Origin: JAFEDN01 sp965651935
GTDB taxonomy: Bacteria > Pseudomonadota > Gammaproteobacteria > Coxiellales > Coxiellaceae
Assembly (NCBI GenBank): GCA_965651935.1
Contig: CBFGTC010000005.1
Location: forward strand, 41,621-105,620
DNA: 64,000 bases
Reading direction: 5' to 3'
The notes under the pieces are model-generated. The model worked only from the letters and a program-made list of their open reading frames with translations. It was not told the DNA's origin and did not search any database. The translations under genes were made by a program, and so were the position numbers. Within the stretch, counting starts at the first letter, position 1, and each line of letters opens with the position of its first letter. Of the stretch, positions 1 through 9,895 are shown one piece after another.

Positions 1-58
1 TTTGACGGCGGAAAGTGCGGAGTTCGGATTCCAGTCGAGCCAGGTTGAGGGTAGCCAT
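1..58 (-). CDS. N-terminal fragment of a third tandem giant-protein gene (runs off window)
   Basis: The start codon is at 58-56 on the minus strand, six bases after the stop of the preceding gene. The 19 visible codons (beginning MATLNLARLESELR) are identical to the N-terminus of the 1099-aa protein that starts at 3364. The sequence around it, including the junction with the previous gene, is an exact copy of 3307-3535. It is therefore the beginning of a duplicated paralogue that continues outside the window. Function unknown. Confidence 0.75.
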   Translation of the reverse strand, partial: MATLNLARLESELRTFRRQ

Positions 59-229
59 AATGGTTTATCCTAATGTTGTACTGAAAGTGGGGTTATCTGA
101 AGTCATCCCCGTGGCCTCTGATGTGGAGGAAGTTGTGGATGAAAACATCGAGGAGGAGGAAGAGGCGCTGCTGGAAGAGGGGGCTAAGGAGGGTGGTGAG
201 TTGCTGCCAGGCGCTTGGGTTAGTGGAGT
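1..229. repeat. Direct repeat, copy 1 (229 bp, identical to 3307-3535)
   Basis: Bases 1-229 are identical to 3307-3535 (offset 3306). The repeat covers the last ~55 codons of one minus-strand gene, the 6-bp spacer and the first codons of the next. Copy 1 may extend further to the left beyond the window. It marks a tandem duplication or recent gene conversion. Confidence 0.95.
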
Positions 230-3200
230 AAAAAAGCGGAAACCGAACGGGGTATTACCCGGGGGCTGGAGGATGGTGGATGAGATAGAGGGATTCAATA
301 TTATTTGTATCAAATTTTGTATTTGCGCTTGACGTTGTCTATTCTGCTCGGCTATTGTCCTCATCAGGTTTTGCACTTGCTCCTCAAGTTTTCTATGCCG
401 CTCGGCTACTTCGTCTTTTTCTTTTTGTCGTAGTGCTTCTTCTTCGTCTTTTTCTTTTTGTCGTAGTGCTTCTGCTTCGTCTTTTTCTTTTTGTCGTAGT
501 GCTTCTGCTTCGTCTTTTTCTTTTTGTCGGCGTGCTTCTGCTTCGTCCATCTCTTTTTGAAAATCCAAGATCCATTGGAGGCTTGGTCTCCTTTTCCAAC
601 TAGAAGGGAAATGGGTGGGGGAGATGAAATCAGGATGTTGGATATGCCGTAGATGTTGCAGCACGAGGCGTGGGAAGAGGAATAGAATTTGAATTCTCCG
701 CCGTAAGCCGCGCTCACGGGCTTCGGCACAGTCAGAGGCCCACTTTTTTGAGATAGACGGCTGATGTAAAGGTCGCTGACGATAGTAAACGGGAAAATTT
801 TCAACGATTTGTTTCCCTTGAATAATCAGGTTCATTTTTTCTTCTGATTGTTTCTTTACATGTTGGTAAAATTCAGATTTAACGTTGTCTGGGTTGGAAG
901 TCGAGGGTAAATGGACAAGAAGGGGGGATTCATTAGTTAGGGAGTGCCGGCTATTGGCATACTTATCGAAATGAGCGGCCAATGTTAATTTCATCAGACC
1001 GGCATGCAGTTGCTTGGGTAAGTCAGTTTGGATGGTGGATTCATTGAGTAATTTTTCGAGATTGATATCAAAGAGGGCTGCCCATTCGACATGGACTAAC
1101 CCCTTTTGGTTGAAAGTCTCTTCCCGGTTTTCGAACGCGGGGAGGGGAGCAAAGACTGAATCATCGAAAATATTCGCACCCTGGATAAAAATTTCCAATA
1201 AGAGGCTATGCCCTTTGGTGAGGAGCTTCACCTGTAAGTTAGCGCAGGACTCCACTCGATGAAGTTGTTCCAGGAGATTTTCGCTGCGGTTAATCCATTG
1301 TTTGCAATTGGAACAAAACTGCTGGAATCGGGATTGTAATTTGCTAGCGCCCCAATTTTTTTCTTCAAGTTTCCACGAGTTAAGGTCTTTATCAAGTTGG
1401 GAAAACTCCTGTTCAATCAGTTCCTGCAAAGTGGGGGGTGGCAAAGCAGTCTGCACCGGAATGGAGCAAGGCTGGCTAGAAGCGACAGGCTCCTGCGAAA
1501 GAGCGAGGGATTTCGATTCGGGGACTTCGGTCAGGTTTTTGGGGTCGAGAGGTGGCTCGGAAGAATGAGAAAAGAGGTTGGGAAGATTGGTTTGAGCAGG
1601 ATAAGCCTCTTCGGGCAAAGGGATAGCGGGGGGTGGTGGGATAGAGGGTTTTTTGTCATTGGGTTTGATTTCTATTAAGCGTGGGAGCGTGTTGAGAATA
1701 TTCGCTTCCCATTGGACAAGCTGTTGGTTGAATGGGGTAATATTCGTGACAGGGAAATCCTGACAGCATTCCCGCGCCAGTTGTCGCAAAGTATAAAATC
1801 CTGTTTGCAATGACAAGTACTGCTCCTCGCTCTGGGGCGACTTTTTCAAGTATGAGCGTTGATGTTTCACATAAGCTTGGCAGGCGGTGTGAAGATGCTG
1901 ATAGAGCTGAGCGAGAGATTGCCATAATTTTTCTCGGAGGGCTTGCGGAGTTTCGACATGGAATGCGAGGGTGGAGGAATCCTTAAGCTTCAGCCATTGA
2001 TCATAGAGGATTTGATATTGTTTGATTTGGTCTATGCGTTTACGGTGAATCTGCTTCCAACGATCTAGGCGGAAATTGGGGAATGGGATGAAACGAGGGT
2101 AGCTAGCCGCCAGTTGCTGAAAAAAATTTTTTTGTTTCTGAAGTGGTAAGTAAGTATCTAAGCGTTTCGCTGTGTTTTCGCGCGATAGTAAGAATTGGCT
2201 GGGAAATAATTTCATGTCGCGTATCCTCATTTTGTTATAGGCATGGATCAGTTCAAAGTTGGGGTTGGGTAAAACAATGAGGCGCTTGATTAATTGCCGA
2301 AAGTATTGATCGTATTTTTCAGGTGGGGTATGCGCTCGCTTAGGGAGCGGCGGGTCAAATGCTGTCTGTTCTGATTCGGATGCTTTCTTGTCAGGTAGGG
2401 GCCCCGGTTTGATCTCGGGCGCGCACGGCGCTTGCCGGCAGGATACATACTCGCAGAGTTGCTGGTAAAAAGTCCGCAATCGTCCACAGCAAACAGCAAA
2501 GAAAGTGCGGAACCGCTGGGTAAAAGAGGGCGCAGAGAAGGGGGGAGGCAATTCAGAAGGGTAAGCCACCATAAGCCGTGTTTGAGGCAAGCGCAGGCCG
2601 CAAGCCTTAGCCCGCTGTTTAAGGCGGCGGATAGCGTGCCGTTGGCGCTTGATCCAGGCCCAGCGGCGAAAGACATCGGTTTCGTTGAGGATGGCTGACT
2701 GAAAAGCCAGATTCATCTGGTGATAATGCTGTACCACATTTTCAGTGAAAGCTGGCGATGCAGATGGGGGTTGAGCGAGCCTTTGCTGGGGTCGTAAATA
2801 GAGTTGTTCTCGCAAATAAGCGTAATGGTATTCCGCATCGAGAGCAAGTTTCTCAGGAGCTGTGAGAAAGTCGTGTTGAGGAAGTGTGGATGGATGCTTG
2901 GAGCGTGGTGCTTCGGTCACGGGTTGGCTAAGTGCGGAGGAGCGTTTTATGGCGCGGATTAAGGGTGAGAACCGAGGCAGTATGCGTTGAGCTACGCTTA
3001 AGTAATGCGATAGGTGTTGCTGGCGGAGCCAGAACAGCGAGGGGGAAGAGGTCTGTTTGAGTAAATTTAAGAAGAGGCTGAAGCGAACGTAAAAATACAA
3101 TTCAATTTGAGTGACTTGAGAGGTAAGCCAACGGCGTTGCCATTGGAGCCAGAAAGGGATGCGTTGGTATTCGAGCACTTTGTGTTGCCATTCGATATCG

Positions 3201-3364
3201 GAGGCGGTTTGTCCGAGAAGGGAGATGAGAGCGCCTTCGGCCAGGCTGGCGTCTTTGGCGAGGGGCTGCCAGACTACTGGGAAGACGGAGGGATATTGAA
3301 GGCGTTTTTGACGGCGGAAAGTGCGGAGTTCGGATTCCAGTCGAGCCAGGTTGAGGGTAGCCAT
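65..3364 (-). CDS. Large helical/coiled-coil protein, effector-like, unknown function
   Basis: A 1099-aa protein I cannot assign to a family. The N-terminal ~600 residues are rich in Arg, Gln, Leu and Trp and look all-helical. A Pro-rich linker follows (around residues 565-660), then another helical stretch. Near residues 940-1000 there are four 11-residue repeats of the type DEAEALRQKEK, which should form a charged coiled coil. The C-terminus is Ser/Pro/Thr-rich and ends in the same ~54 residues (from TPLTQAPGSNSPP onward) as the neighbouring 2098-aa protein. No signal peptide or membrane segment is visible. The ATG at 3364 is six bases from the stop of the upstream gene, so the two are probably cotranscribed. 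A coiled-coil plus Ser-rich tail is common in secreted effectors of intracellular gammaproteobacteria, but that role is inference. Confidence 0.7.
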   Translation of the reverse strand: MATLNLARLESELRTFRRQKRLQYPSVFPVVWQPLAKDASLAEGALISLLGQTASDIEWQHKVLEYQRIPFWLQWQRRWLTSQVTQIELYFYVRFSLFLNLLKQTSSPSLFWLRQQHLSHYLSVAQRILPRFSPLIRAIKRSSALSQPVTEAPRSKHPSTLPQHDFLTAPEKLALDAEYHYAYLREQLYLRPQQRLAQPPSASPAFTENVVQHYHQMNLAFQSAILNETDVFRRWAWIKRQRHAIRRLKQRAKACGLRLPQTRLMVAYPSELPPPFSAPSFTQRFRTFFAVCCGRLRTFYQQLCEYVSCRQAPCAPEIKPGPLPDKKASESEQTAFDPPLPKRAHTPPEKYDQYFRQLIKRLIVLPNPNFELIHAYNKMRIRDMKLFPSQFLLSRENTAKRLDTYLPLQKQKNFFQQLAASYPRFIPFPNFRLDRWKQIHRKRIDQIKQYQILYDQWLKLKDSSTLAFHVETPQALREKLWQSLAQLYQHLHTACQAYVKHQRSYLKKSPQSEEQYLSLQTGFYTLRQLARECCQDFPVTNITPFNQQLVQWEANILNTLPRLIEIKPNDKKPSIPPPPAIPLPEEAYPAQTNLPNLFSHSSEPPLDPKNLTEVPESKSLALSQEPVASSQPCSIPVQTALPPPTLQELIEQEFSQLDKDLNSWKLEEKNWGASKLQSRFQQFCSNCKQWINRSENLLEQLHRVESCANLQVKLLTKGHSLLLEIFIQGANIFDDSVFAPLPAFENREETFNQKGLVHVEWAALFDINLEKLLNESTIQTDLPKQLHAGLMKLTLAAHFDKYANSRHSLTNESPLLVHLPSTSNPDNVKSEFYQHVKKQSEEKMNLIIQGKQIVENFPVYYRQRPLHQPSISKKWASDCAEARERGLRRRIQILFLFPRLVLQHLRHIQHPDFISPTHFPSSWKRRPSLQWILDFQKEMDEAEARRQKEKDEAEALRQKEKDEAEALRQKEKDEEEALRQKEKDEVAERHRKLEEQVQNLMRTIAEQNRQRQAQIQNLIQIILNPSISSTILQPPGNTPFGFRFFTPLTQAPGSNSPPSLAPSSSSASSSSSMFSSTTSSTSEATGMTSDNPTFSTTLG
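411..542. repeat. 33-bp tandem repeat encoding a charged 11-residue coiled coil
   Basis: Four units begin at 411, 444, 477 and 510, with a partial fifth at 543. Each contains tcgtctttttctttttgtcg followed by a variable 13 bases. On the minus strand they encode DEAEALRQKEK-type units within the 1099-aa protein. A shorter, more diverged version (KAEAEALRQKE) is encoded near 3660-3750 in the 2098-aa gene. Such repeats change copy number easily. Confidence 0.85.
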
Positions 3365-3535
3365 AATGGTTTATCCTAATGTTGTACTGAAAGTGGGGTT
3401 ATCTGAAGTCATCCCCGTGGCCTCTGATGTGGAGGAAGTTGTGGATGAAAACATCGAGGAGGAGGAAGAGGCGCTGCTGGAAGAGGGGGCTAAGGAGGGT
3501 GGTGAGTTGCTGCCAGGCGCTTGGGTTAGTGGAGT
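3307..3535. repeat. Direct repeat, copy 2 (229 bp, identical to 1-229)
   Basis: Second copy of the junction repeat. After 3535 the two copies diverge abruptly, although the encoded C-terminal coiled coils remain clearly homologous beyond that point. Confidence 0.95.
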
Positions 3536-6500
3536 TGAGATAGGGGGATTCAACGTCATTTGTATCAAATTTTTTATTTGCGCTTGAAATTCTCTAGTCT
3601 GCTCGGCTATTGTAGCCATCAGGTTTTGCACTTGCTCCTCAAGTTTTTTATTCTGCTTGGCAGCTTCGGCTTTTTCTTTTTGTCGTAGTGCTTCAGCTTC
3701 TGCTTTTTCTTTTTGTTGTAGTGCTTCAGTTTCTGCTTTCTCTTTTTGTCGAAGTTCCTCAGCGTCTTTTTTTTCTTTTTCATATTTGTCATCCCGTATT
3801 TTCCAATCTTGACGAAGTTTATTGACGGCTTCTATTAAGTTAGAATTTTCATTTGTTAATTTTTTGAGTTCATTGTCTTTTTCTTCCAAGCTTTCTTGAA
3901 GTTTACGAATTAGATTATCTTTATCATCATCGATTTTTTTAACTATGTATGTATATGTCAATGGCAGTGTAATTGGGAAATGGTCCGAAGCGTTAGATTC
4001 AACTAAAGCAGGAAGATCCTCATTAAAACTAATCACGGGTGCGGAAAGGTAATAGGGCGTCACTCGGCAATGACATAAGCTGGCGATTTGTTTTACAATT
4101 TCGGGATTATTAGTATAATCAAAAATAGTCAAAGCAGCGGGTGTGTGACCATTTTTATGCGTTATATTTAAAACTTCAGTTAAAAAGAAATTTAATTTTT
4201 CGATATCCAATGCTTCCCAGTTCATATTCGTGTTAATTATGTTTTTTATTTCAATGGCGCCTTCCACCATTTTTCCCTTTTTATTAAGAGTCTTGTATGC
4301 CAGATTATTTAAATCCGTTTTTTCAAAATACAAAACACCGGACTTAAGGGTTGAGTTTAACGTTTTTGGCATTGGTTTAATTTTGAATCTGGTTAGATAC
4401 CAAGGATCAATGATCGAAGATAAAACTTTTTTGTGAGAAGTATGTCCAGCTTTAGAGGCGGCTTGCAAAATCGTCTCCTTTAGCGGAATCAAATGAGCTA
4501 AATCAAAGGGAGTGGGAGCTTTTATCTGTGTTGGAAAGTTCTTTACCTCATTATCAATAGAGATCTTGGTGCTATAAGCAATATTGCCTTGTATTACATT
4601 TAAGTATAATTTGCCAAATTCCAATTTTTCATTTTTCGTTGGCGTCAAACTTAGCTCATACTCTTTGCGAAATTTAGCATGATACCAGGTGGTGTTATTG
4701 ATCCATTGTGCGTCTACTGTGAAGTTGTCAGCATTGGGAATAAGGTAGATCACGTCTTTCCGTGGTGGAAGTGTATTATCTTCTAGTTTCAATAGATGGG
4801 TGTCATTACAAATTTCAATAAAACGGATCGGTTCGCCTTCAGGAGCAATTTGTTTCATTAGCTTATGCGCTTGTTTGGCAATTTTCAATAACATCGAATC
4901 TCCGCCTTGCCTTATACCACGGTAGCCTGAGGGAAAGCTTCTTTGGGATATAATTTTGCATATTTCCACTCGCAGGACCTGATCATTTTGCTGATTCACC
5001 CTCTTCAAATATTCATCCAGGACATGGATGACTATTTTTATACGATGTGCTTTCCCTTCTTTAATGCCCGAAAATCTAATTGGACTTTGCATCTGTTGTG
5101 TGGAAGCTTGCAGAAATTGAATCAGGCCGTTGATGACGACGTAACTGACTTCAGTCTCCAGTGGTAAATTTTGAAAACCAGCCAGCAATAATTCGTAGTC
5201 TAAATTCAATTTTTGGCTCTCATGTTCACTGTCTAACAAATCGGTTAATTTAGCGAAATGCCAAGGGGTAAAATTTTGTTTGTTTAAAGCGGTAAAACAC
5301 GCCTCGCGTATAAAAAGCTCTTGAATAATCTTTAACCATTCATTAAGCGATTTTGGCTCTTGAACGTAAGCTTGCCGGTATCGCAATAAAGCCACGTGGA
5401 GTAAAGTATTTCCTGTTGATAGTTCGCGAATATGCTTCAATGGGGAAAAATCAATTTCGGTAGACAGTATCGATTTCATTAAACGGGTCAACGAAGATTC
5501 TGAAAAATTGAGCCAAACAGGTAAATAATTATCTTTAGTTAAATATTGTTTAAGCCAGGTAATGGAATCGTTTTGGTAAGTATGGCATAAATCCGCCGGT
5601 TTAATTAAAACCGGTTGAGAAGAAGGATAGGTTTTTTTGATTTCTTTACGTGTCAGCATATCATCCAAAGTTTCTTCCGAGTCAGGATGGCGCCACTTAG
5701 TATTCACACTATGTTCAAAACGTTGAGCCATTTTTTTCAAGTACCCGTCTTGAGTAAAATTATCCAATGCGATTTGACGCGCCAGCATATTCTTAAACGA
5801 ATCTTCGGGATGATGATGCCGGAAGCCGGTTTTTATTTCTTGGTTAATTTGGTTAACCAGGCATCTCCAATTCCAATTCTGAGAAAAATTATAAAACATG
5901 ACATGATTTAGGAATTGAGAAATAAAACGCAATAATAAGTTAATTCGTTTTTCATGATGAATATGAATAAAATTATTGACTATATCCAAAAAAAAGTGCT
6001 CAAAATGGGAGGAAGATTGCTTATCGGCTTGGTGCTTTAAGCCTTTTTTAATCTGTGCAGAGTAATCAATTTTAATAATTTGAAATAGGTGTTCACGCAT
6101 TTTTTCCCTTAGTGAGAAAGAAACCGCACTTCGTTCTTCAAAATCGGACTTTAACCATTCTGCCTTTGCTTTTATCAGTCGATTTTGCCAATGTCGCGCC
6201 ATTGCTTCTGGGTCATTAAGCAGGAAAGAATTTATGTTCATTTTTTCTAATAATCCTTCCATTAACCCCTGTGTCCGTTTTAAATTTTGAATTTGAATAT
6301 CTTTTTTAAAATCATTTTCATCAGAATATTTATCTTCCTCTATTGAGTTTTCTGATTCGCCGCACAATATTTCTAACTCTGACTTCGTCTTCTGCCATGT
6401 TTCCTGCCATTTGAATTCAGCATATTTCATGATCCTCTGGTTATCTTCAATTTCTAATTTAGCAATATAATCAATTAACGCCTGAAGAATTTGTCCTTCA

Positions 6501-9500
6501 TATTTTTTGATGACCGCAATATCACTAGCAGGATTTATCCAGCCTGCGCCACTCGCGTATTTTTGTAAGGGCGGCCCTAATAATGTTTTTATCCAGGGGA
6601 AATATTCTTTTTGGGCTGCGGCCCGAAGGAAGGCATCAACAGTTAAATAAAAAAATTGTTCCGCCCAGTTTTTGCGTTTTTTTTGTTTCATATTATGATT
6701 GACGTGATACAAAATTCTGGGAAATTTGGGGAAATGCGCCTTTTTTGCCGCGATTTCCTCGTAAACTGCATCGGGTATCTTTTCGCTGCTGACAGTAGTT
6801 TGTGCAACATTAAAAAAGTGATGCCATTTTTTGGAAGCTATTTCACGATAGATTTTACTAAGCGCTTGATTTTTGGGTAATAAGCGGTAATAACGCTGGA
6901 TATTTAATCGTTCATAATGGTTTTGTCCATCAAATTGAACGGCGATGGTAATTTTTTCATCCTCATTGAAAATCTCGGGTGTGGCGCCCGCACAAGGATA
7001 GTATAGTACTCTAACCTGGAATGCCTTAGCGATAAGCGCCAATTCACAAGGTAACAACCAAGTGCGTGGTTGACACACAAAATTAAGGTATTCGTTGCGA
7101 ATTTCCTCGGAAATTCGGGTAGACCAATCAAACTCCTGCAATTGATTGTATTTTTGAAACGTGGCCCACAATTCCGGTAATGATAACATTCGTGCGCTTA
7201 AGGTGCTGCTTTCGGCGTTCAATGCGCTATGAAATTGATGTAAAAACGAGTTTGAATTCGTCAGTCCATGGTTTTTTTCGATGTAATTTACAATTAAAGA
7301 GTACTGATTTATTTTTTGATGAAGTCTCTGCCAATTTTCTCTTTGTTTTTCATCATGGGTTAAACAAAAGCGCTGATATTCTTTTTGCAGGCTTTGGGTA
7401 TGTTGCCCGGCATTTCCGCCAGCCATGATCAACGCGGTAATCCCCTCGGTGACGAGTTTTTTTACTTCTAGAGAGTTACTTTGTTCTAATAGGAATTTTT
7501 TTAGTTCTTCCCGGCGCTGAATGACTTCTTGACAATAAATCTGCCCAGAGTCGGGATCCCAGCTACCTAGAATGGCATGCAAAGCACAATCCCCTCCGGC
7601 ACAGGTTTTCATTGGAAGCGGACGAAAACCTTTTTGAGATAAGGCCATTGGAGAATCTTTTTCTTCCTCTTTAAGTTCCCATTTTAAATCGGGCTGGTTA
7701 TCGAGTTTTTCCGATAATTGCCATTTTCCATATTTCACTTGGCCATAAATAAAAAATCCGTCATCTTTATGAACTAAAAAGGGCAAGTTGTCGGCGGTAT
7801 TTTTAATAATCTGCTTTCTGATTGTTGGCATATGCTCTAGGTCTTCATCGCGAATGAATACGGCATGGAAATCGTATTCATGGGGATAGGTTATTTTAAG
7901 TTCTAGCTCTGGAAACGTTAAATCCTGGAAAACTTTTGCATTTAAATTGGTTGTTATATGCCAATTGCCTTGTTCATTCCGTCCATAAAGTGAAAAATTC
8001 TGATTTTGCTTGATTAACGTAGGCTGGGTAAAGTGTTTAAAAAAATCGACATCAACGTTTATATCTGGCTCAAGGGACATTAATTGGAAGTCACAATCTT
8101 CTAGTCCTAAAGGTAGGGGTTTTTTATCAAAACGGCTTTGATAATAAGGCTTTTGCGATTCCGCTTTTAAGATATGAAACGTGGTTAAGCCACACAACAT
8201 CGTGATTTGTTGGACTTGTAACAAATCCTGCACCACGATTTTGTTACTCTTGGCAGTGGGAAAGGTGAGTTGGATTTCTTGTAAATAGGTTAAGAGCGCT
8301 TGACAGGCCGTTCCGTTAACGTAGGTTATTTTATTGCCGTCTTTTATAATAATTTCGGACACTTCTTTGCTGATTGACTGATAAAGTTCTAAAGTTTTAG
8401 GAGAGGATTTTTTCTCGTTTTCGTTTAAAGCCGGCTCTCCGGTTTGTAAAATGATTTTTTCATAAGGACTGACGGCCAATAAATGTATTGTTGTTAACAC
8501 TTCTGCGGATGAAACGAAATCTGGATTAAAGTAATGAATAGGTTGAATTTTTTTGGAGTTGATACGCTGCCAAATCACCAAAATTTTCGGATCACAGCTC
8601 GCAGCCGCATCTATCAGTGAAGCTAAGGCAGTGGTCTTCCCCTCCGAATTTTTACTTGATAGAAGCGCCAGTTGAGGAGGCATGTTTTTAATCTCAGTCA
8701 AAGAATTTATCTCTTTGTTAGTTGGTTTATTTTTATTATTTTTGTCTGAGATGGCATCCTGATTTTGTTTTAAAAATTGTTGTACCTGGTCTTTGGTATA
8801 TAGGGAAGGAAAAAGCGCCTTTGATTCCTGAGAGGCATCGTCTGGCATTGATTTATTATAGAGACACCAGCCTATCGTAGGATTTTTATAGATAATTTCT
8901 GATGTGTTTGTCGGGTCAAGTATGACCTTGCTTTTGGCCTCTTCTAATTGTGAAGAATCCACAACCAGAATGCGAGCGCCTAATTTATTGCCTAAAAATG
9001 CTTTGATAACTGAGGCGGAAGTTAAAAAATGCTGTAAATCCTGTTTTGCATTTTGTAATGCCATCCACCGGCCCATAAACTGGATATAATCTTCTTGTTC
9101 TAGGATGGATTTGTCGGGATAGCGATAAAGTAAGTAAATAAATGCATAACCTTGTAATGAACGTAATTGCGTCGCATTGAGTGCGGATAATTTTTTTTCT
9201 TCGCATTGGTTTATTTTTTGCGCAATGACCGATTTGATATCTTTTAAGTCGATCTGGTGATCGGGAAACTCTTTGGCATCAAAAGTATTTGCTGTCTGAA
9301 TTTCCATAAAAATTTTTTTAACTAAATGCAAAAAGTGCGTTTCTGTTGCCCTGACCTTTTCCGATAACTCAGCTATTTTGGCTAGTAGAGATGAACCCAA
9401 TGGTAAACTATGGTGTTGATAATGATAGAAAATTTCTTCAGCAATGATGTCGTCAATGTATGCTTGAGACTCTTTACGTTTTTGAATTATTTCTTTCACA

Positions 9501-9667
9501 TCTAAAAGATCGCTCACAGGATCAGCTGAATTGATGATGAACCGCTTTAACCCGAGAATTTTTTCTGAATCAAGGCTTAAAGCGTCGGTTAATGATTGAT
9601 TTTCTTTTATAATAGAAAACTGATATCGAGTTTGGTTGACAACCCCGGTGAGTTTATATCTCATCAT
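3371..9667 (-). CDS. Giant multidomain protein with OTU-like cysteine protease motifs and ankyrin-like repeats; probable effector
   Basis: A 2098-aa protein. Around residues 685-700 it carries TCAGGDCALHAILG, a plausible OTU-type catalytic Cys loop (Cys694). Around residue 917 it carries FDGQNHYERL, which resembles the OTU His motif (NHY). The ~220-residue gap is longer than in eukaryotic OTUs, but large insertions are known in Legionella OTU effectors. In the second half GNTLLHVALLRYR and NKQNFTPWHFAKL look like ankyrin units, as does NGHTPAALTIFDY further on. The C-terminal ~200 residues form a charged coiled coil followed by the Ser/Thr/Pro tail shared with the downstream 1099-aa protein. 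An AGGAG precedes a double ATG (9667 or 9664). If the OTU reading is right it would remove ubiquitin inside a host cell; secretion is not shown by the sequence. The DNA is more AT-rich than that of the 1099-aa gene. Confidence 0.7.
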   Translation of the reverse strand: MMRYKLTGVVNQTRYQFSIIKENQSLTDALSLDSEKILGLKRFIINSADPVSDLLDVKEIIQKRKESQAYIDDIIAEEIFYHYQHHSLPLGSSLLAKIAELSEKVRATETHFLHLVKKIFMEIQTANTFDAKEFPDHQIDLKDIKSVIAQKINQCEEKKLSALNATQLRSLQGYAFIYLLYRYPDKSILEQEDYIQFMGRWMALQNAKQDLQHFLTSASVIKAFLGNKLGARILVVDSSQLEEAKSKVILDPTNTSEIIYKNPTIGWCLYNKSMPDDASQESKALFPSLYTKDQVQQFLKQNQDAISDKNNKNKPTNKEINSLTEIKNMPPQLALLSSKNSEGKTTALASLIDAAASCDPKILVIWQRINSKKIQPIHYFNPDFVSSAEVLTTIHLLAVSPYEKIILQTGEPALNENEKKSSPKTLELYQSISKEVSEIIIKDGNKITYVNGTACQALLTYLQEIQLTFPTAKSNKIVVQDLLQVQQITMLCGLTTFHILKAESQKPYYQSRFDKKPLPLGLEDCDFQLMSLEPDINVDVDFFKHFTQPTLIKQNQNFSLYGRNEQGNWHITTNLNAKVFQDLTFPELELKITYPHEYDFHAVFIRDEDLEHMPTIRKQIIKNTADNLPFLVHKDDGFFIYGQVKYGKWQLSEKLDNQPDLKWELKEEEKDSPMALSQKGFRPLPMKTCAGGDCALHAILGSWDPDSGQIYCQEVIQRREELKKFLLEQSNSLEVKKLVTEGITALIMAGGNAGQHTQSLQKEYQRFCLTHDEKQRENWQRLHQKINQYSLIVNYIEKNHGLTNSNSFLHQFHSALNAESSTLSARMLSLPELWATFQKYNQLQEFDWSTRISEEIRNEYLNFVCQPRTWLLPCELALIAKAFQVRVLYYPCAGATPEIFNEDEKITIAVQFDGQNHYERLNIQRYYRLLPKNQALSKIYREIASKKWHHFFNVAQTTVSSEKIPDAVYEEIAAKKAHFPKFPRILYHVNHNMKQKKRKNWAEQFFYLTVDAFLRAAAQKEYFPWIKTLLGPPLQKYASGAGWINPASDIAVIKKYEGQILQALIDYIAKLEIEDNQRIMKYAEFKWQETWQKTKSELEILCGESENSIEEDKYSDENDFKKDIQIQNLKRTQGLMEGLLEKMNINSFLLNDPEAMARHWQNRLIKAKAEWLKSDFEERSAVSFSLREKMREHLFQIIKIDYSAQIKKGLKHQADKQSSSHFEHFFLDIVNNFIHIHHEKRINLLLRFISQFLNHVMFYNFSQNWNWRCLVNQINQEIKTGFRHHHPEDSFKNMLARQIALDNFTQDGYLKKMAQRFEHSVNTKWRHPDSEETLDDMLTRKEIKKTYPSSQPVLIKPADLCHTYQNDSITWLKQYLTKDNYLPVWLNFSESSLTRLMKSILSTEIDFSPLKHIRELSTGNTLLHVALLRYRQAYVQEPKSLNEWLKIIQELFIREACFTALNKQNFTPWHFAKLTDLLDSEHESQKLNLDYELLLAGFQNLPLETEVSYVVINGLIQFLQASTQQMQSPIRFSGIKEGKAHRIKIVIHVLDEYLKRVNQQNDQVLRVEICKIISQRSFPSGYRGIRQGGDSMLLKIAKQAHKLMKQIAPEGEPIRFIEICNDTHLLKLEDNTLPPRKDVIYLIPNADNFTVDAQWINNTTWYHAKFRKEYELSLTPTKNEKLEFGKLYLNVIQGNIAYSTKISIDNEVKNFPTQIKAPTPFDLAHLIPLKETILQAASKAGHTSHKKVLSSIIDPWYLTRFKIKPMPKTLNSTLKSGVLYFEKTDLNNLAYKTLNKKGKMVEGAIEIKNIINTNMNWEALDIEKLNFFLTEVLNITHKNGHTPAALTIFDYTNNPEIVKQIASLCHCRVTPYYLSAPVISFNEDLPALVESNASDHFPITLPLTYTYIVKKIDDDKDNLIRKLQESLEEKDNELKKLTNENSNLIEAVNKLRQDWKIRDDKYEKEKKDAEELRQKEKAETEALQQKEKAEAEALRQKEKAEAAKQNKKLEEQVQNLMATIAEQTREFQAQIKNLIQMTLNPPISTPLTQAPGSNSPPSLAPSSSSASSSSSMFSSTTSSTSEATGMTSDNPTFSTTLG

Positions 9668-9895
9668 TCTGCTCCTGAATTAAATTTTATTTTTGGAAGC
9701 TTTGTTGCGTATATAATATAATAAATTAATATACTTATTTGTGAGATTTTTCTTTTTGACCTGTAGGAAATTTTGAATTCATGAGGAGGAGGATCTAAAC
9801 TTCTGGTGCCTGTCGTCGATTATCACTCCGCCATGTCGTCCCGCAGCTTATTGCTTTTATCCTCGCCTTCGCAATCCCGCTGGTAATTTGAGAGA

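Noticed and set aside
355..804. ORFs on either strand over the 33-bp repeat with Leu/Phe- or Lys-rich repeats
   Set aside because: Shadow frames of the coiled-coil repeat of the 1099-aa protein.
8640..8720. P-loop in the 2098-aa protein (SSKNSEGKTTAL)
   Set aside because: The first Gly of GxxxxGK[ST] is missing and no Walker B follows, so an ATPase is not supported.
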